A stretch of 58,834 bases of DNA. Source: DASUAL01 sp035763805 (lineage in GTDB: Bacteria > Gemmatimonadota > Gemmatimonadetes > Gemmatimonadales > GWC2-71-9). Below are positions 15,187-23,159 of this stretch, piece after piece. The position numbers and the translations under genes were made by a program. The notes below the pieces were generated by a model. It was not told the origin of the DNA. It was given only the letters and a program-made list of their open reading frames with translations, and did no database searches. The DNA is taken from assembly GCA_035763805.1 (NCBI GenBank), contig DASUAL010000038.1, positions 1 through 58,834 on the forward strand. Direction: 5' to 3'. Position 1 is the first letter of the stretch, and each line of letters starts with the position of its first letter.

Positions 15187-15217
15187 AAAGAACGCGTAGC
15201 GGAAACTACGCTTTCTC
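15186..15217. terminator. Hairpin at the convergent 3' ends
   Basis: GCGTAG/CTACGC with outer GAAAG/CTTTC forms a bulged stem just past the dehydrogenase stop, followed by the pyrimidine-rich CTCTTC. AACGCGTAG here and CTACGCGTT at 15232-15240 also pair. It lies between two converging genes and may serve both. Confidence 0.5.
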
Positions 15218-15238
15218 TTCACGCCCTCCCTCTACGCG

Positions 15239-15667
15239 TTACTTCCTTTCCGCACGGACCATCAAGACAGGAACCGTCGTAAGGTGGCGCAGCCGCGTCG
15301 CCGTCATGCCGTGCACCACGTCGCCGAGCAGGCGGTGGCCGTGCGTCGCCATCGCGATCAAGTCGCACCCCTCCCGGGTGGCCGCCGCGGCGATCTCCTC
15401 GGCCGGCTCGCCGGCCGCTAGCACGGCGTCGGCGTCGAAACCCTCCGCCCGAAGCGCATCGCAGACACGCTCCAGGTAGGTGCGGTCTTCGCGCATCTCC
15501 TCGGATTCCCGGAGCTTGAGCTGCTCCATGTTGCGGGCCACCCAGCCGTCGGCGACGTGGATCAGCACGAGCGACGACCCGCACAGCTTCGCCAGCTGCC
15601 GCACGTGCATGAGGATGGCGTCGTCAGCAGGCGCGTTTTCGAGCGGGACGAGGATGCGGGAGTACAT
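15239..15667 (-). CDS. Universal stress protein (UspA family)
   Basis: 142 residues with the full UspA pattern: N-terminal ILVPLENAPADDAIL, SSLVLIHVADG, and the ATP-loop region LIAMATHGHRLLGDVVHGMTATRLRHLTTVPVLMV, which has the G-x2-G-x9-type spacing. It is therefore probably nucleotide-binding. Its ATG overlaps the NRAMP stop (TGATG), making it the last gene of the metal operon. USPs adjoining transporters often modulate them, so a role in metal-uptake control is plausible but unproven. Confidence 0.9.
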   Translation of the reverse strand: MYSRILVPLENAPADDAILMHVRQLAKLCGSSLVLIHVADGWVARNMEQLKLRESEEMREDRTYLERVCDALRAEGFDADAVLAAGEPAEEIAAAATREGCDLIAMATHGHRLLGDVVHGMTATRLRHLTTVPVLMVRAERK

Positions 15668-17055
15668 CAGGCCAGCCAGCTGCGGAGCGTCTGCGCCAGC
15701 AGCCATGCGTTCAAGCACGCGATCACGAGCGCCACGAAATACGCCAGCGCCTTCAGCCACCGCGGGTTCACGAACTCGCCCATCTTCACTCGGTCCGACG
15801 TGAACCGCACGAGCGGGAACACCGCGAAGGACAGCTGCAGGCTCAGGATCACCTGGCTCAAGATCAACAGCTTCGCCGTCCCGCTCGCCCCAAAGAAGAT
15901 AGCCGTCAGGGCGGCGGGCACAATCGCGATCGCCCGGGTGATCAGCCGGCGCAACCAGGGGCGCAGCCGGATGTTCAGAAACCCCTCCATCACGATCTGC
16001 CCCGCGAGCGTGCCGGTGAGGGTGGAGTTCTGCCCGGACGCGAGCAGGGCGACCGCGAACACCGCGCTCGCTCCGGCCACCCCGAGGAGCGGGGTGAGCA
16101 GCTTGTAGGCATCCTGGATCTCCGCGACCTCGGTGTGGCCGGCGGCGTGAAACGTGGCCGCTGCGACGATCAGGATCGCCGCGTTGATGAACAGGGCGCA
16201 ACTGAGCGCGATGGTGGAGTCGAGAAAAGCCCATTTCACCGCCATCCGCTTCCCCGCCGAGGTCTCCTCGTAGCGCCGCGTCTGCACGACGGACGAGTGC
16301 AGGTACAGGTTGTGCGGCATGACCGTCGCCCCAAGAATGCCGATCGCGATGTAGAGCTTACCCGGGTCCTCGAGGATCGACGAACCCGGGACGAAGCCCG
16401 CGGCGATGGCCCTGAACTCCGGACGGGAAATGATGATCTCGAACAGGAAGCATCCGGCGATCGTCGCGATGAGCGTGACGACCAGCGCCTCGAGCAGGCG
16501 GAACCCCTTGTGCTGGAGGAACAGCACCAGCAGCACGTCGAGCGCCGTGATCACGATCCCCCAGGGGAGCGGAATCCCGAAGAGAAGGTTGAGTCCGATG
16601 GCCGACCCGATCACCTCCGCCAGGTCGCACGCCGCGATCGCGATCTCGCACATGACCCACAGGAAGAGGGTCGTCGGCCGCGAGTAGGCGTCCCGGCACG
16701 CCTGTGCGAGGTCGCGCCCGGTCACGATGCCGAGCTTCGATGCAAGCCCCTGGAGCAGGATCGCCATCAGGTTCGAGATCAGAATGACGCTGAGCAGGGT
16801 GTAGCCAAACCGCGACCCGCCCGCCAGGTCCGTCGCCCAGTTGCCCGGATCCATGTAGCCCACGGCCACGAGATAGCCGGGGCCAGCGAAGGCGAGAGCC
16901 TTCCGCCACCAGGCCCCTTCGCGGACCGGGATGGTGCGATAGACCTCGGCGAGACTGGGCGCGAGGCGAGGGCGCCGCCATCCCGGCTCGGGCCGCAGCG
17001 GGGCGGCCGCCTGGGCAACCAGCGGCGCGGGCATCCCGTTCCCGTCCGGTCCCAT
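15667..17055 (-). CDS. mntH: NRAMP-family divalent metal transporter
   Basis: 462 residues, about 11 membrane segments. The first core helix has the metal-binding motif DPGN (GYMDPGNWATDLAGGS), and helix 6 has GATVMPHNLYLHSS, whose MPHN motif carries the metal-selecting Met. These residues favour manganese (and iron) with proton coupling in the inner membrane. The N-terminus is a 45-residue cytoplasmic extension rich in Pro and Arg. It is the fifth gene of the DtxR-headed operon, 3 nt after the outer-membrane gene and overlapping the USP gene. Confidence 0.93.
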   Translation of the reverse strand: MGPDGNGMPAPLVAQAAAPLRPEPGWRRPRLAPSLAEVYRTIPVREGAWWRKALAFAGPGYLVAVGYMDPGNWATDLAGGSRFGYTLLSVILISNLMAILLQGLASKLGIVTGRDLAQACRDAYSRPTTLFLWVMCEIAIAACDLAEVIGSAIGLNLLFGIPLPWGIVITALDVLLVLFLQHKGFRLLEALVVTLIATIAGCFLFEIIISRPEFRAIAAGFVPGSSILEDPGKLYIAIGILGATVMPHNLYLHSSVVQTRRYEETSAGKRMAVKWAFLDSTIALSCALFINAAILIVAAATFHAAGHTEVAEIQDAYKLLTPLLGVAGASAVFAVALLASGQNSTLTGTLAGQIVMEGFLNIRLRPWLRRLITRAIAIVPAALTAIFFGASGTAKLLILSQVILSLQLSFAVFPLVRFTSDRVKMGEFVNPRWLKALAYFVALVIACLNAWLLAQTLRSWLA

Positions 17056-17058
17056 TCC

Positions 17059-17901
17059 CTACCGCCCGTCTTTCCGGAAGGGATGCTCGAAACTCAGGTA
17101 GAGTAGAAGGGCGTCTTCACCCTTGCTGGGGCCGACCCCGATCGGGAACGCGATTCCCGGCACGATCTGGAGCCCGCTCGAAAAGTTGTGTGCCCACCGG
17201 ATCCCGGGATTGATCGAGAGGCCGTGCTCCGACGCCGTGGCGCCGGGACCGGTTACCGTCGCAGTCCGGGCCCACGCGACCTCGACCAGCACATTGAAGG
17301 CTGGACGCGCGAGCCAGATGGCGCTCGCGCCGAGGTTGTATCCGGTGGTAGTGGCCTCGTGGCCCAAGGCGTTCCTCGCCGACGGCGTCACCGTGGCACC
17401 GGCATTCCAATGGGTGACCAAGCTTCTCGCAAGGGAAGCGCTGACCGGGAGATTCAACTGGACGCCGGACCCACCGGCACCCAGTCCGAGTGCGGCGCGA
17501 CCGGTCGGCAGCAGCAGCGAGAGCCGTGGGGCCACAGCCCATCGTTCCGTCCCCGCCAGCTGATAGCGGTAATTGAGCGCTACGTCGCCAAGGCCCGTCG
17601 CAGCCGACACGACGTTGCGCACGCGCTGGACCGGCACGGTGAGGCTCAACTGGTGCTTCTGGCTCAAGACCGGCCATTCTTGTGTGAAGGTGTAGACCCA
17701 CGAGTCGGCGCCGCGGGCCCGCTGGAACGCGTTGATGTGCTGCACGACGCCGCGCTCCTGATTGTAGGCCTCTTCGATCAAAAAGCTGTTGTCGGCGATG
17801 GCGAGAGGTGGTCCCGGCTCTTGGGCGCCGGCGCGCGGCGCCCCGACCAGCAGCGTCGCCATGACGACGCCGAACGCCGGGACGACACGGCGGGCGCTCA
17901 C
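17059..17901 (-). CDS. Outer-membrane beta-barrel protein (transporter-like, MetA/DUF3187-type)
   Basis: About 280 residues. A signal peptide (FGVVMATLLVGAPRAGAQ) is followed by amphipathic strands: HQLSLTVPVQRVRN, LGDVALNYRYQLAG, WAVAPRLSLLLPTGRAALGLG. The final FSSGLQIVPGIAFPIG...LLLYLSFEHPF ends like a barrel. The layout matches putative MetA-pathway/alpha-amylase-like barrels, whose substrates are mostly unknown. The GTG start overlaps the ZIP stop by 4 nt (GTGA). Its position between ZIP and NRAMP genes suggests an outer-membrane channel or exporter for the same metal. Confidence 0.75.
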   Translation of the reverse strand: MSARRVVPAFGVVMATLLVGAPRAGAQEPGPPLAIADNSFLIEEAYNQERGVVQHINAFQRARGADSWVYTFTQEWPVLSQKHQLSLTVPVQRVRNVVSAATGLGDVALNYRYQLAGTERWAVAPRLSLLLPTGRAALGLGAGGSGVQLNLPVSASLARSLVTHWNAGATVTPSARNALGHEATTTGYNLGASAIWLARPAFNVLVEVAWARTATVTGPGATASEHGLSINPGIRWAHNFSSGLQIVPGIAFPIGVGPSKGEDALLLYLSFEHPFRKDGR

Positions 17902-19061
17902 CGCGCGACCAGCAGCCCGGTGCCGTACATCAGCACCAGGCCGGCGACGACGCCCAGCGCGTTGAGCGGAGTCCAGAGCTGGCCCGCCGCCTCGCGCGCG
18001 ACCACCCGGTACAACACCCCCACCACCTGCAGGATCGCGCCGGCACCGACGCCCAAGCACAGCGCGCTGAGCAGCGGCGAATAGGCGAGCCCTCCGAGCC
18101 AGGCGCCGCCGATCGTGGGCGCCCCGGCGAGCGCGCCGGCGAGGGCGAGCGTCCCGAGCCCCGGCCGGTCCTGGGCGATCGGGGCGACGATCCCGAGGCC
18201 CTCGGTCGTGTTGTGGAGCATGAAGCCGACGATGAGAAAGGCGCCCAGCGACACCGCGCCCTGGGCGTACGCCGCGCCGATCGCCAGGCCCTCACCCAGG
18301 TTGTGCAAGCCGATCCCGAGAGCAATAAGGAACGCCAGGCGCATGCGGCTCGCCCTTCCATCTTCCCCCGTTCCCCTTCCCACCCCCCCGAACGCCTGCA
18401 GTACCAGCCACATCGCGAGCGCTGCGACCACGACGAGCCCCGTTCCCTGGAACGCACCCGCCACCCGCTCCGCGGTCTCGAGCCCCTCGTGCAAGGCATC
18501 CACGAAGAGGAACACCAGCAGGCCGGCAGTGAGCGCCAGCGCGAAGTGGATCCAGCGGCGCTCCAGCCGTCGGAGAAACGGCAGCCACAGGAGGCCGATC
18601 GCGACGGGCAGGACGCCGACATACACGCCGACGAGCGTGAACGCGAGGAAGGATTCGGCGTCCGCCGCGGGCGTTTCCCACGCGACGGGGATCTCGTGGT
18701 CGAACGTGATGCCGTTCGCGGAAACCAGCTTCACCTGGTGCGGCTCGCCCACCACCCACGGATAGGGGATGTCGATCGTCGCCCGGCCGAGCCGCGGCAC
18801 CGTGCGCCCGGGCGTCATGGTGAAGTGCCAGAACGCCTCGTCCACCATCAGCTGCGCCACCGTCACGGGATCGAGCCCCCCGTTCACGACCGTGAGGGTG
18901 ATGTGGCCGGGGGTGAGCCGCACCCGGTCCACGGTCAGCTCCTCGACGGGCGGCACGCCGCGTGCCAGCGTCGAGAGCGAGCCTCCTTTCGTCACGACGA
19001 CCGCGAGGACACCGAGCAGCAGCAACGGCAACGCAAACCACAGCCACTGGGAGCGTCCCAT
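17898..19061 (-). CDS. ZIP-family metal transporter with N-terminal extracytoplasmic domain
   Basis: 387 residues. One N-terminal helix (WLWFALPLLLLGVLAVVV) anchors an approximately 110-residue domain with a cupredoxin- or Ig-like strand pattern (PGHITLTVVNGGLDPVTVAQLMV, HFTMTPGRTVPRLG). Eight further helices follow. Helix 4 carries HNLGEGLAIG (His253, Glu257) and helix 5 HNTTEGLGI (His283, Glu287), the ZIP binuclear metal site. The cytoplasmic loop before helix 4 is short and Gly-rich, without a His cluster. The fused periplasmic domain is unusual for a ZIP protein and may hand over metal. It overlaps both neighbouring genes. Confidence 0.85.
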   Translation of the reverse strand: MGRSQWLWFALPLLLLGVLAVVVTKGGSLSTLARGVPPVEELTVDRVRLTPGHITLTVVNGGLDPVTVAQLMVDEAFWHFTMTPGRTVPRLGRATIDIPYPWVVGEPHQVKLVSANGITFDHEIPVAWETPAADAESFLAFTLVGVYVGVLPVAIGLLWLPFLRRLERRWIHFALALTAGLLVFLFVDALHEGLETAERVAGAFQGTGLVVVAALAMWLVLQAFGGVGRGTGEDGRASRMRLAFLIALGIGLHNLGEGLAIGAAYAQGAVSLGAFLIVGFMLHNTTEGLGIVAPIAQDRPGLGTLALAGALAGAPTIGGAWLGGLAYSPLLSALCLGVGAGAILQVVGVLYRVVAREAAGQLWTPLNALGVVAGLVLMYGTGLLVAR

Positions 19062-20047
19062 CAGGCCGTCGCGCCCCCGTCGCGCACGTCGAACAGCCCC
19101 ATCCAGCCGAGCTCGGCGAACTCCGACTGGTGGGCGTGAAACATGAACTTCCCGGTCCGGTCGTAGGTGAACTCCAGGATGTGGCGCTCCCCCTGGCCCA
19201 TGCTGATCGTGTCCGTGAACTCGCTGGGCTCGAGGGACGTGCCCGTCCGATAGAGGTGGAAGAAGTTCGCGTGCAGGTGGATGGAGTTGACCAGGTCGAA
19301 CTCGAGCACATTCACGAGATAGATGCGGTTCAGCTGTCCCCGCCGCAGCACGATCGGCTGCGCCTGGTAGGCGAACGGCACCGTGTTCACGGCGTACACC
19401 TCGTTCTCGACGTCGTAGTTCACGTCGAAGCCGTTCATCACCATCACCATCTCGTGCGCCGGCCGCCGCGGGGACTTGGGGTCGATGATGAACGCCCCGT
19501 ACAGGCCCTTCGAGATGTGGCGCTTGAGCGGCATCGTGTGGCAGTGGTACAGATGCAGCCCGAACGGACGCGCCTCGAATTCGTACAGGTAGGTCCCGCC
19601 CGGCGGGATCTGCTCGAACACGCCGTCCATGTTGGCCGCATGGAAGCCGTGGAAATGCATCGTGTGCTCGTGCAAGCCGGCGTTGGTGAAGTGCACCCGG
19701 ACGAGGTCGCCCTCGGTGGCCCGCAGTGTGGGCCCGGGCACCTGGCCGTTGAAGGTCCAGGCGTCATAGAACAACCCAGGCATGACTTCGAGCCTGCGAT
19801 CCTGGGCAATCACACGATACTCGCGCACGCGCTGGCCGTTGGCCCGGCGACTCACCTCGCCATAGTCGAAGCTCGTGAGGAACGCGGTCGGATCGATGCC
19901 CGCCCCCTGGGGCAGGCCGCCCGTCATGACCGCCGAGGGATCGGTGTGGACGCCCAGCGTCGCCGCCTTCGCGGACGAGGCGGCCGCCAGGCCGGCGGCG
20001 CCCATGAGACCGCGCCTGAGCGCCTCGCGGCGCGATAGCTTGCTCAT
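19061..20047 (-). CDS. Two-domain multicopper oxidase with Tat signal
   Basis: About 328 residues. The start SKLSRREALRRGLMGAAG is a twin-arginine signal, so it folds with copper before export to the periplasm. Copper ligands lie in four motifs: HTMHFHGFH (about 128-135), HLYHCHTMPL (165-174), SIHLHANFFHLY (256-266) and FMFHAHQSEF (302-311). HCH and the Met give a type 1 site, and paired His motifs are consistent with a trinuclear centre between subunits, as in two-domain oxidases. Likely activity is metal (Mn or Fe) or phenol oxidation. ATG overlaps the regulator stop (ATGA). ATG at 20047 is preferred to a start 6 codons upstream. Confidence 0.88.
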   Translation of the reverse strand: MSKLSRREALRRGLMGAAGLAAASSAKAATLGVHTDPSAVMTGGLPQGAGIDPTAFLTSFDYGEVSRRANGQRVREYRVIAQDRRLEVMPGLFYDAWTFNGQVPGPTLRATEGDLVRVHFTNAGLHEHTMHFHGFHAANMDGVFEQIPPGGTYLYEFEARPFGLHLYHCHTMPLKRHISKGLYGAFIIDPKSPRRPAHEMVMVMNGFDVNYDVENEVYAVNTVPFAYQAQPIVLRRGQLNRIYLVNVLEFDLVNSIHLHANFFHLYRTGTSLEPSEFTDTISMGQGERHILEFTYDRTGKFMFHAHQSEFAELGWMGLFDVRDGGATA

Positions 20048-20739
20048 CGCCCGATCTCCCGACACAGAAGCAATTGGGCCAGGTCGCGCCCCACCACGCG
20101 AGGGTCGCCCGACGGCACGAGTGCGATCGTGGTCGGGCCGTTGAACGGCTGCCGCTCGGTCACGCTGAGCAGCACGCCCGGCGTGAGCCCCTGCTCGGCG
20201 AAGTAGCGCAGCCGCGCCGGGTCCTGCGTCCCCACCTGGCGCAGCTCGAGCTTCGCGCCCACGGGCGCGTCGGCAAGCCCGACCAGCTCCGCCTCCTCGA
20301 TCTCCCCCGCGGCGGTGGGAATCGGATCGCCGTGGGGATCGTAGTGCGGGTCGCCCAGCGCGCCCGCCATGCGCTCGATGAGCTCGTCCGACACGGCGTG
20401 CTCGAGCCGCTCCGCCTCCGCGTGGACGCCGCCCCAGTCGTAGCCGAGCTGCTGCGTGAGATACAGCTCGAGGATGCGGTGCCGGCGAATCATCTTCAGC
20501 GCCGCTCGCCGCCCTTGCGCCGTGAGCTGCACGCCGCGATACGGCACGTGCTCGATCAACCCTGTCTCCGAAAGCCGTTTCACCATCCCGCTCACCGACG
20601 GCGCCGCCACCTCGAGCATCGCGGCGATGTCGCTGGTGGACGCGAAGCCGCCCTGGTTCGAGAGGTGGTAGATCGCCTTGAGATAGTCCTCCACCGACCG
20701 GGTGAGCGGTGGGCCCGCGTCGCGAATGGTGGCGCTCAT
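20044..20739 (-). CDS. mntR: DtxR/MntR-family metalloregulator
   Basis: 231 residues. An N-terminal winged helix (TRSVEDYLKAIYHLSNQGGFASTSDIAAMLEVAAPSVSGMVKRL) is followed by the dimerisation/metal domain (RRHRILELYLTQQLGYDWGGVHAEAERLEHAVSDELIERM), which carries the His and Glu residues used for metal 1 and 2, and a C-terminal FeoA/SH3-like domain (GAKLELRQVGTQDPARLRYF). It probably represses the operon when Mn or Fe is plentiful. It is the first gene of a six-gene minus-strand operon and is preceded by an inverted repeat that overlaps its own promoter. The assignment to Mn rather than Fe rests on the NRAMP context. Confidence 0.9.
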   Translation of the reverse strand: MSATIRDAGPPLTRSVEDYLKAIYHLSNQGGFASTSDIAAMLEVAAPSVSGMVKRLSETGLIEHVPYRGVQLTAQGRRAALKMIRRHRILELYLTQQLGYDWGGVHAEAERLEHAVSDELIERMAGALGDPHYDPHGDPIPTAAGEIEEAELVGLADAPVGAKLELRQVGTQDPARLRYFAEQGLTPGVLLSVTERQPFNGPTTIALVPSGDPRVVGRDLAQLLLCREIGR

Positions 20740-20775
20740 GCCGATTCTCCCTGCCGGAAAGGCGTGGGACCTAGA

Positions 20776-20795
20776 CCTATCGGGCTCGAGATAGG
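20776..20795. promoter_or_regulatory. Inverted repeat CCTATC-N8-GATAGG in the mntR leader
   Basis: Perfect 6-bp arms around GGGCTCGA, about 37-56 nt before the mntR start and downstream of its predicted transcription start. The CCTATC core also appears in the dyad at 9184-9209. It could be a second operator or a leader hairpin. Confidence 0.4.
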
Positions 20796-20831
20796 ATGCC
20801 TGGATGCAACGAGTTGGCCCGATCAGGCCGG

Positions 20832-20868
20832 GTAAACTTAGACTACGCTAATTTACCGATACTGTCAA
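20832..20868 (-). promoter_or_regulatory. mntR operon promoter with overlapping operator
   Basis: On the minus strand TTGACA (20868-20863) is a consensus -35 box, followed by 17 nt and a weak -10 TAGTCT (20845-20840). An inverted repeat with arms GTAAACTTAG (20832-20841) and CTAATTTAC (20848-20856) covers the -10 box and half of the spacer. Such AT-rich arms with TTAG/CTAA cores resemble DtxR/MntR operators and would let the regulator repress its own operon. Confidence 0.7.
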
Positions 20869-20891
20869 GCGAATATGTGGATTTCGAGGAG

Positions 20892-21470
20892 CTACAAGTG
20901 GATACCGACGAGCTCCAGGAAGGGTGTCAAGATCCGCTCCGTCATCCCCCAGATGAGCTCGTCGTCGATCAGATAGGCAGGAAACGTGCGCAACGCGCCG
21001 CGCAGGGTGACGGTCACTTCGCGGCGCACGCCGGCCTCGGACAGCCGCACGAGCGGCAGCCAGAACGCGTGCTGCGCTTCGTGACTGGGCACGAGCGCGG
21101 GACGCGACGGGAGGGCGAACACGAACGGCCGGACGACGACGGGCGGCAGCGTCGCGGTGCGCGGATAGAGATCGTCGAGCGCGCCGAGCCGCTCGGCGGC
21201 GCTCAAGTCCACCGCCGTTTCTTCACGGGTCTCGCGGATCGCGGTGGCGAGGAGGTCCCGATCGGTGGGGTCGCGCCTGCCGCCCGGAAACGCGATCTGT
21301 CCCGACCAGGGATCGCCCGCGCGCTCCGCCCGGCGGATGAACAGCGTCTCCAGTCCGCGCGGTCCCTCGAGCAGGACGAGCGCGACCGCCGCGGGGCGGG
21401 CCACGGCTGCCTCCTCGCGCTTGGGGCGATGGCCCAGGAGGGCGCGGCGCGCGGTGGCGAGGGTGGTCAC
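20892..21470 (-). CDS. NUDIX hydrolase, CoA-pyrophosphatase-like
   Basis: 192 residues. The NUDIX box is GGRRDPTDRDLLATAIRETR followed by EETAV, with Asp in place of the first Glu, as in NudL/YeaB CoA pyrophosphatases. The upstream FIRRAERAGDPWSGQIAFPG also matches the UPF0035-type signature of that group. It should cleave CoA or acyl-CoA to 4'-phosphopantetheine and ADP. The GTG at 21470 is chosen because the conserved start TTLATARRALLGHRP lies there; the open frame continues upstream as noise. It diverges from the symporter gene over 46 nt. Confidence 0.88.
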   Translation of the reverse strand: MTTLATARRALLGHRPKREEAAVARPAAVALVLLEGPRGLETLFIRRAERAGDPWSGQIAFPGGRRDPTDRDLLATAIRETREETAVDLSAAERLGALDDLYPRTATLPPVVVRPFVFALPSRPALVPSHEAQHAFWLPLVRLSEAGVRREVTVTLRGALRTFPAYLIDDELIWGMTERILTPFLELVGIHL

Positions 21471-21516
21471 GGAGAGCCTAGCTGTTGCGGATGCCCAATA
21501 ATACCTTCCCCGCCCC

Positions 21517-22773
21517 GTGAGAAACCACCGCTGGATGGCGATCGGCCTCGTCGCGGGGCTCGTGGTGGGGCTCGCGGCCGCCGTCACCGAGAGCCCCGTC
21601 TTGCTCGCAGTCGCCCGCGGCCTGCGACCGCTGGGGACGTTGTTCCTGAACCTGCTCTCGATGGTGGTGATCCCGCTCGTCGCCACCGCGCTGTTCGTCG
21701 GCGTCGCGGGGCTCGGCAGCATGAAAAGCGTAGGACGCCTCGGCGTGCGCACGCTGGGTTTCTTCTTGGGGACCACCCTGGCGGCGATCCTCATCGGGTT
21801 CCTCCTGGCGGCGCTGTTCCTGCCGCTCGGCGCCATGACGCCGGACCAGCAAGCGGCGCTGCGCGAGGCTGCGGCAGCCGACTCGGCCTTCGTGCGTCGC
21901 GCCGCCGAGCAGATCCCCACGGGGACGGGAGCCCGCTTCATCGTCGAGCTCGTTCCGGCGAATCCCGTGCGCGCGGCCGTGGAGGGCAACCTGCTCCCGC
22001 TGATCGTGTTCACGACGATCTTCGCCGTCGCCGCCGCGGCGCTGCCGGAGGAGAAGCGGCGCACGCTGACCGACCTCGCGGATGGGGCGACTCAGGCCTT
22101 GATCAAGATCGTCCAGTGGGTGTTGCTCCTCGCCCCGCTCGGCATCTTCGCGCTCGTGGCCGGAGCGGTGGCGCAGTTCGGGTGGTCGCTCGTCAAGTCG
22201 ATGGCGGTCTTCGTGCTGGCGGTGATCGCGGGACTCGCCGTGTTCATCGGGGCGGTATACCTCCCCGCAGTCGCGCTCGTGGCGCGCCTCAAGGTGACGC
22301 GGTTTCTCAAGGCCGCCTGGCCGTCGCTGGCGATGGGCTTCTCGACCACCTCGTCGCTCGCCACGCTCCCCACCATGCTGCACGCCGCGGAGGACGACCT
22401 CAAGATCTCCCGCACGGTGGCGGGTTTCGTCCTCCCACTGGGCGCGGCGGTCAATCGTGCGGGGAGCGCCCTCTATCAGGCGGTGGCCGTGCTGTTCCTG
22501 GCGCAGCTCTACGGCATCGGCTTCGGTGTCCCGGAGGCGTTCCAGGCGGGAGCGGCCGTGTTCCTCACGTCGCTCACGGTCGCGAGCGTGCCCTCGGGGA
22601 GTATCGTCAGCCTGACCCCTGCCCTGGTGGCGACGGGGCTGCCGTTGTCGGGTCTGACGCTGCTCATCGGCCTGGACCGGGTCCCCGACATGTTCCGCAC
22701 GATGACGAACGTGACCGGGCACGTCACCGCGGCAGCGGTCATCGCCGCGGTGGAGGGAGAAAAGCTCGAGTGA
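21517..22773 (+). CDS. Dicarboxylate/amino acid:cation symporter (DAACS/SDF family)
   Basis: 418 residues with the SDF topology. The N-terminal FLNLLSMVVIPLVATALFVGVAGLG, the Ser-rich FSTTSSLATLPTML (hairpin 1) and the unwound helix VLPLGAAVNRAGSALYQAV are diagnostic of GltP/DctA proteins. The usual LPLGATINMDG is here LPLGAAVNRAG, so the Met and Asp that bind sodium/substrate are altered, which hints at a different substrate or coupling ion. The late SLTVASVPSGSIVSL segment is hairpin 2. Inner membrane uptake of a dicarboxylate or amino acid is likely. GTG start. Confidence 0.88.
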   Translation: MRNHRWMAIGLVAGLVVGLAAAVTESPVLLAVARGLRPLGTLFLNLLSMVVIPLVATALFVGVAGLGSMKSVGRLGVRTLGFFLGTTLAAILIGFLLAALFLPLGAMTPDQQAALREAAAADSAFVRRAAEQIPTGTGARFIVELVPANPVRAAVEGNLLPLIVFTTIFAVAAAALPEEKRRTLTDLADGATQALIKIVQWVLLLAPLGIFALVAGAVAQFGWSLVKSMAVFVLAVIAGLAVFIGAVYLPAVALVARLKVTRFLKAAWPSLAMGFSTTSSLATLPTMLHAAEDDLKISRTVAGFVLPLGAAVNRAGSALYQAVAVLFLAQLYGIGFGVPEAFQAGAAVFLTSLTVASVPSGSIVSLTPALVATGLPLSGLTLLIGLDRVPDMFRTMTNVTGHVTAAAVIAAVEGEKLE

Positions 22774-22776
22774 CGC

Positions 22777-23134
22777 TCACACGCCGCACGTCCTGAACAC
22801 CGGCGGGTCGCTGCGCTGCCGCAGGTCGTGCAGCATTTCGTGCTGCACCGGCCGCCGCTCCGTCACCCAAGCCTGCGCCATGTAGATGGTGTGCGGCGGC
22901 CGCCACCAGCGGGCGCAGCCGCGGGCGTAGCCGGGGCAGACGTGGCGCGAGCGGGGTACCTCGTACCATTCGATCGCGTACAAGTCGCCGGTGAGCCGGG
23001 CGCAGGCCTCGATCTCCGCCCACCACGCGTGGTAGGCGTCGGGCGGCGAGTTAGGGCCGCGCTCCCGCAGGCGCGAAGGAATCGAGGCAGCCGAGCAGCA
23101 GGAGCAGCCAGAACCAGCGGAGGCGGCGCGGCAT
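22777..23134 (-). pseudogene. Small lipoprotein with HExxH motif, frame interrupted
   Basis: Two frames together make one plausible gene. From the ATG at 23134 the frame reads MPRRLRWFWLLLLLGC, a lipoprotein signal with lipobox, and stops after about 27 residues. A second frame, overlapping the first, continues RGPNSPPDAYHAWWAEIEAC, then LTGDLYAIEWYEVP, and ends with VQHEMLHDLRQRSDPPVFRTC. HEMLH is an HExxH zinc-peptidase-type motif, and four or more Cys are present. A one-base slip near 23070-23080 would join them. Either a sequencing error or a genuine frameshift; the family is not recognised. Confidence 0.5.
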
Positions 23135-23159
23135 CGGACCGAAGCTACCGTTCGCCATG

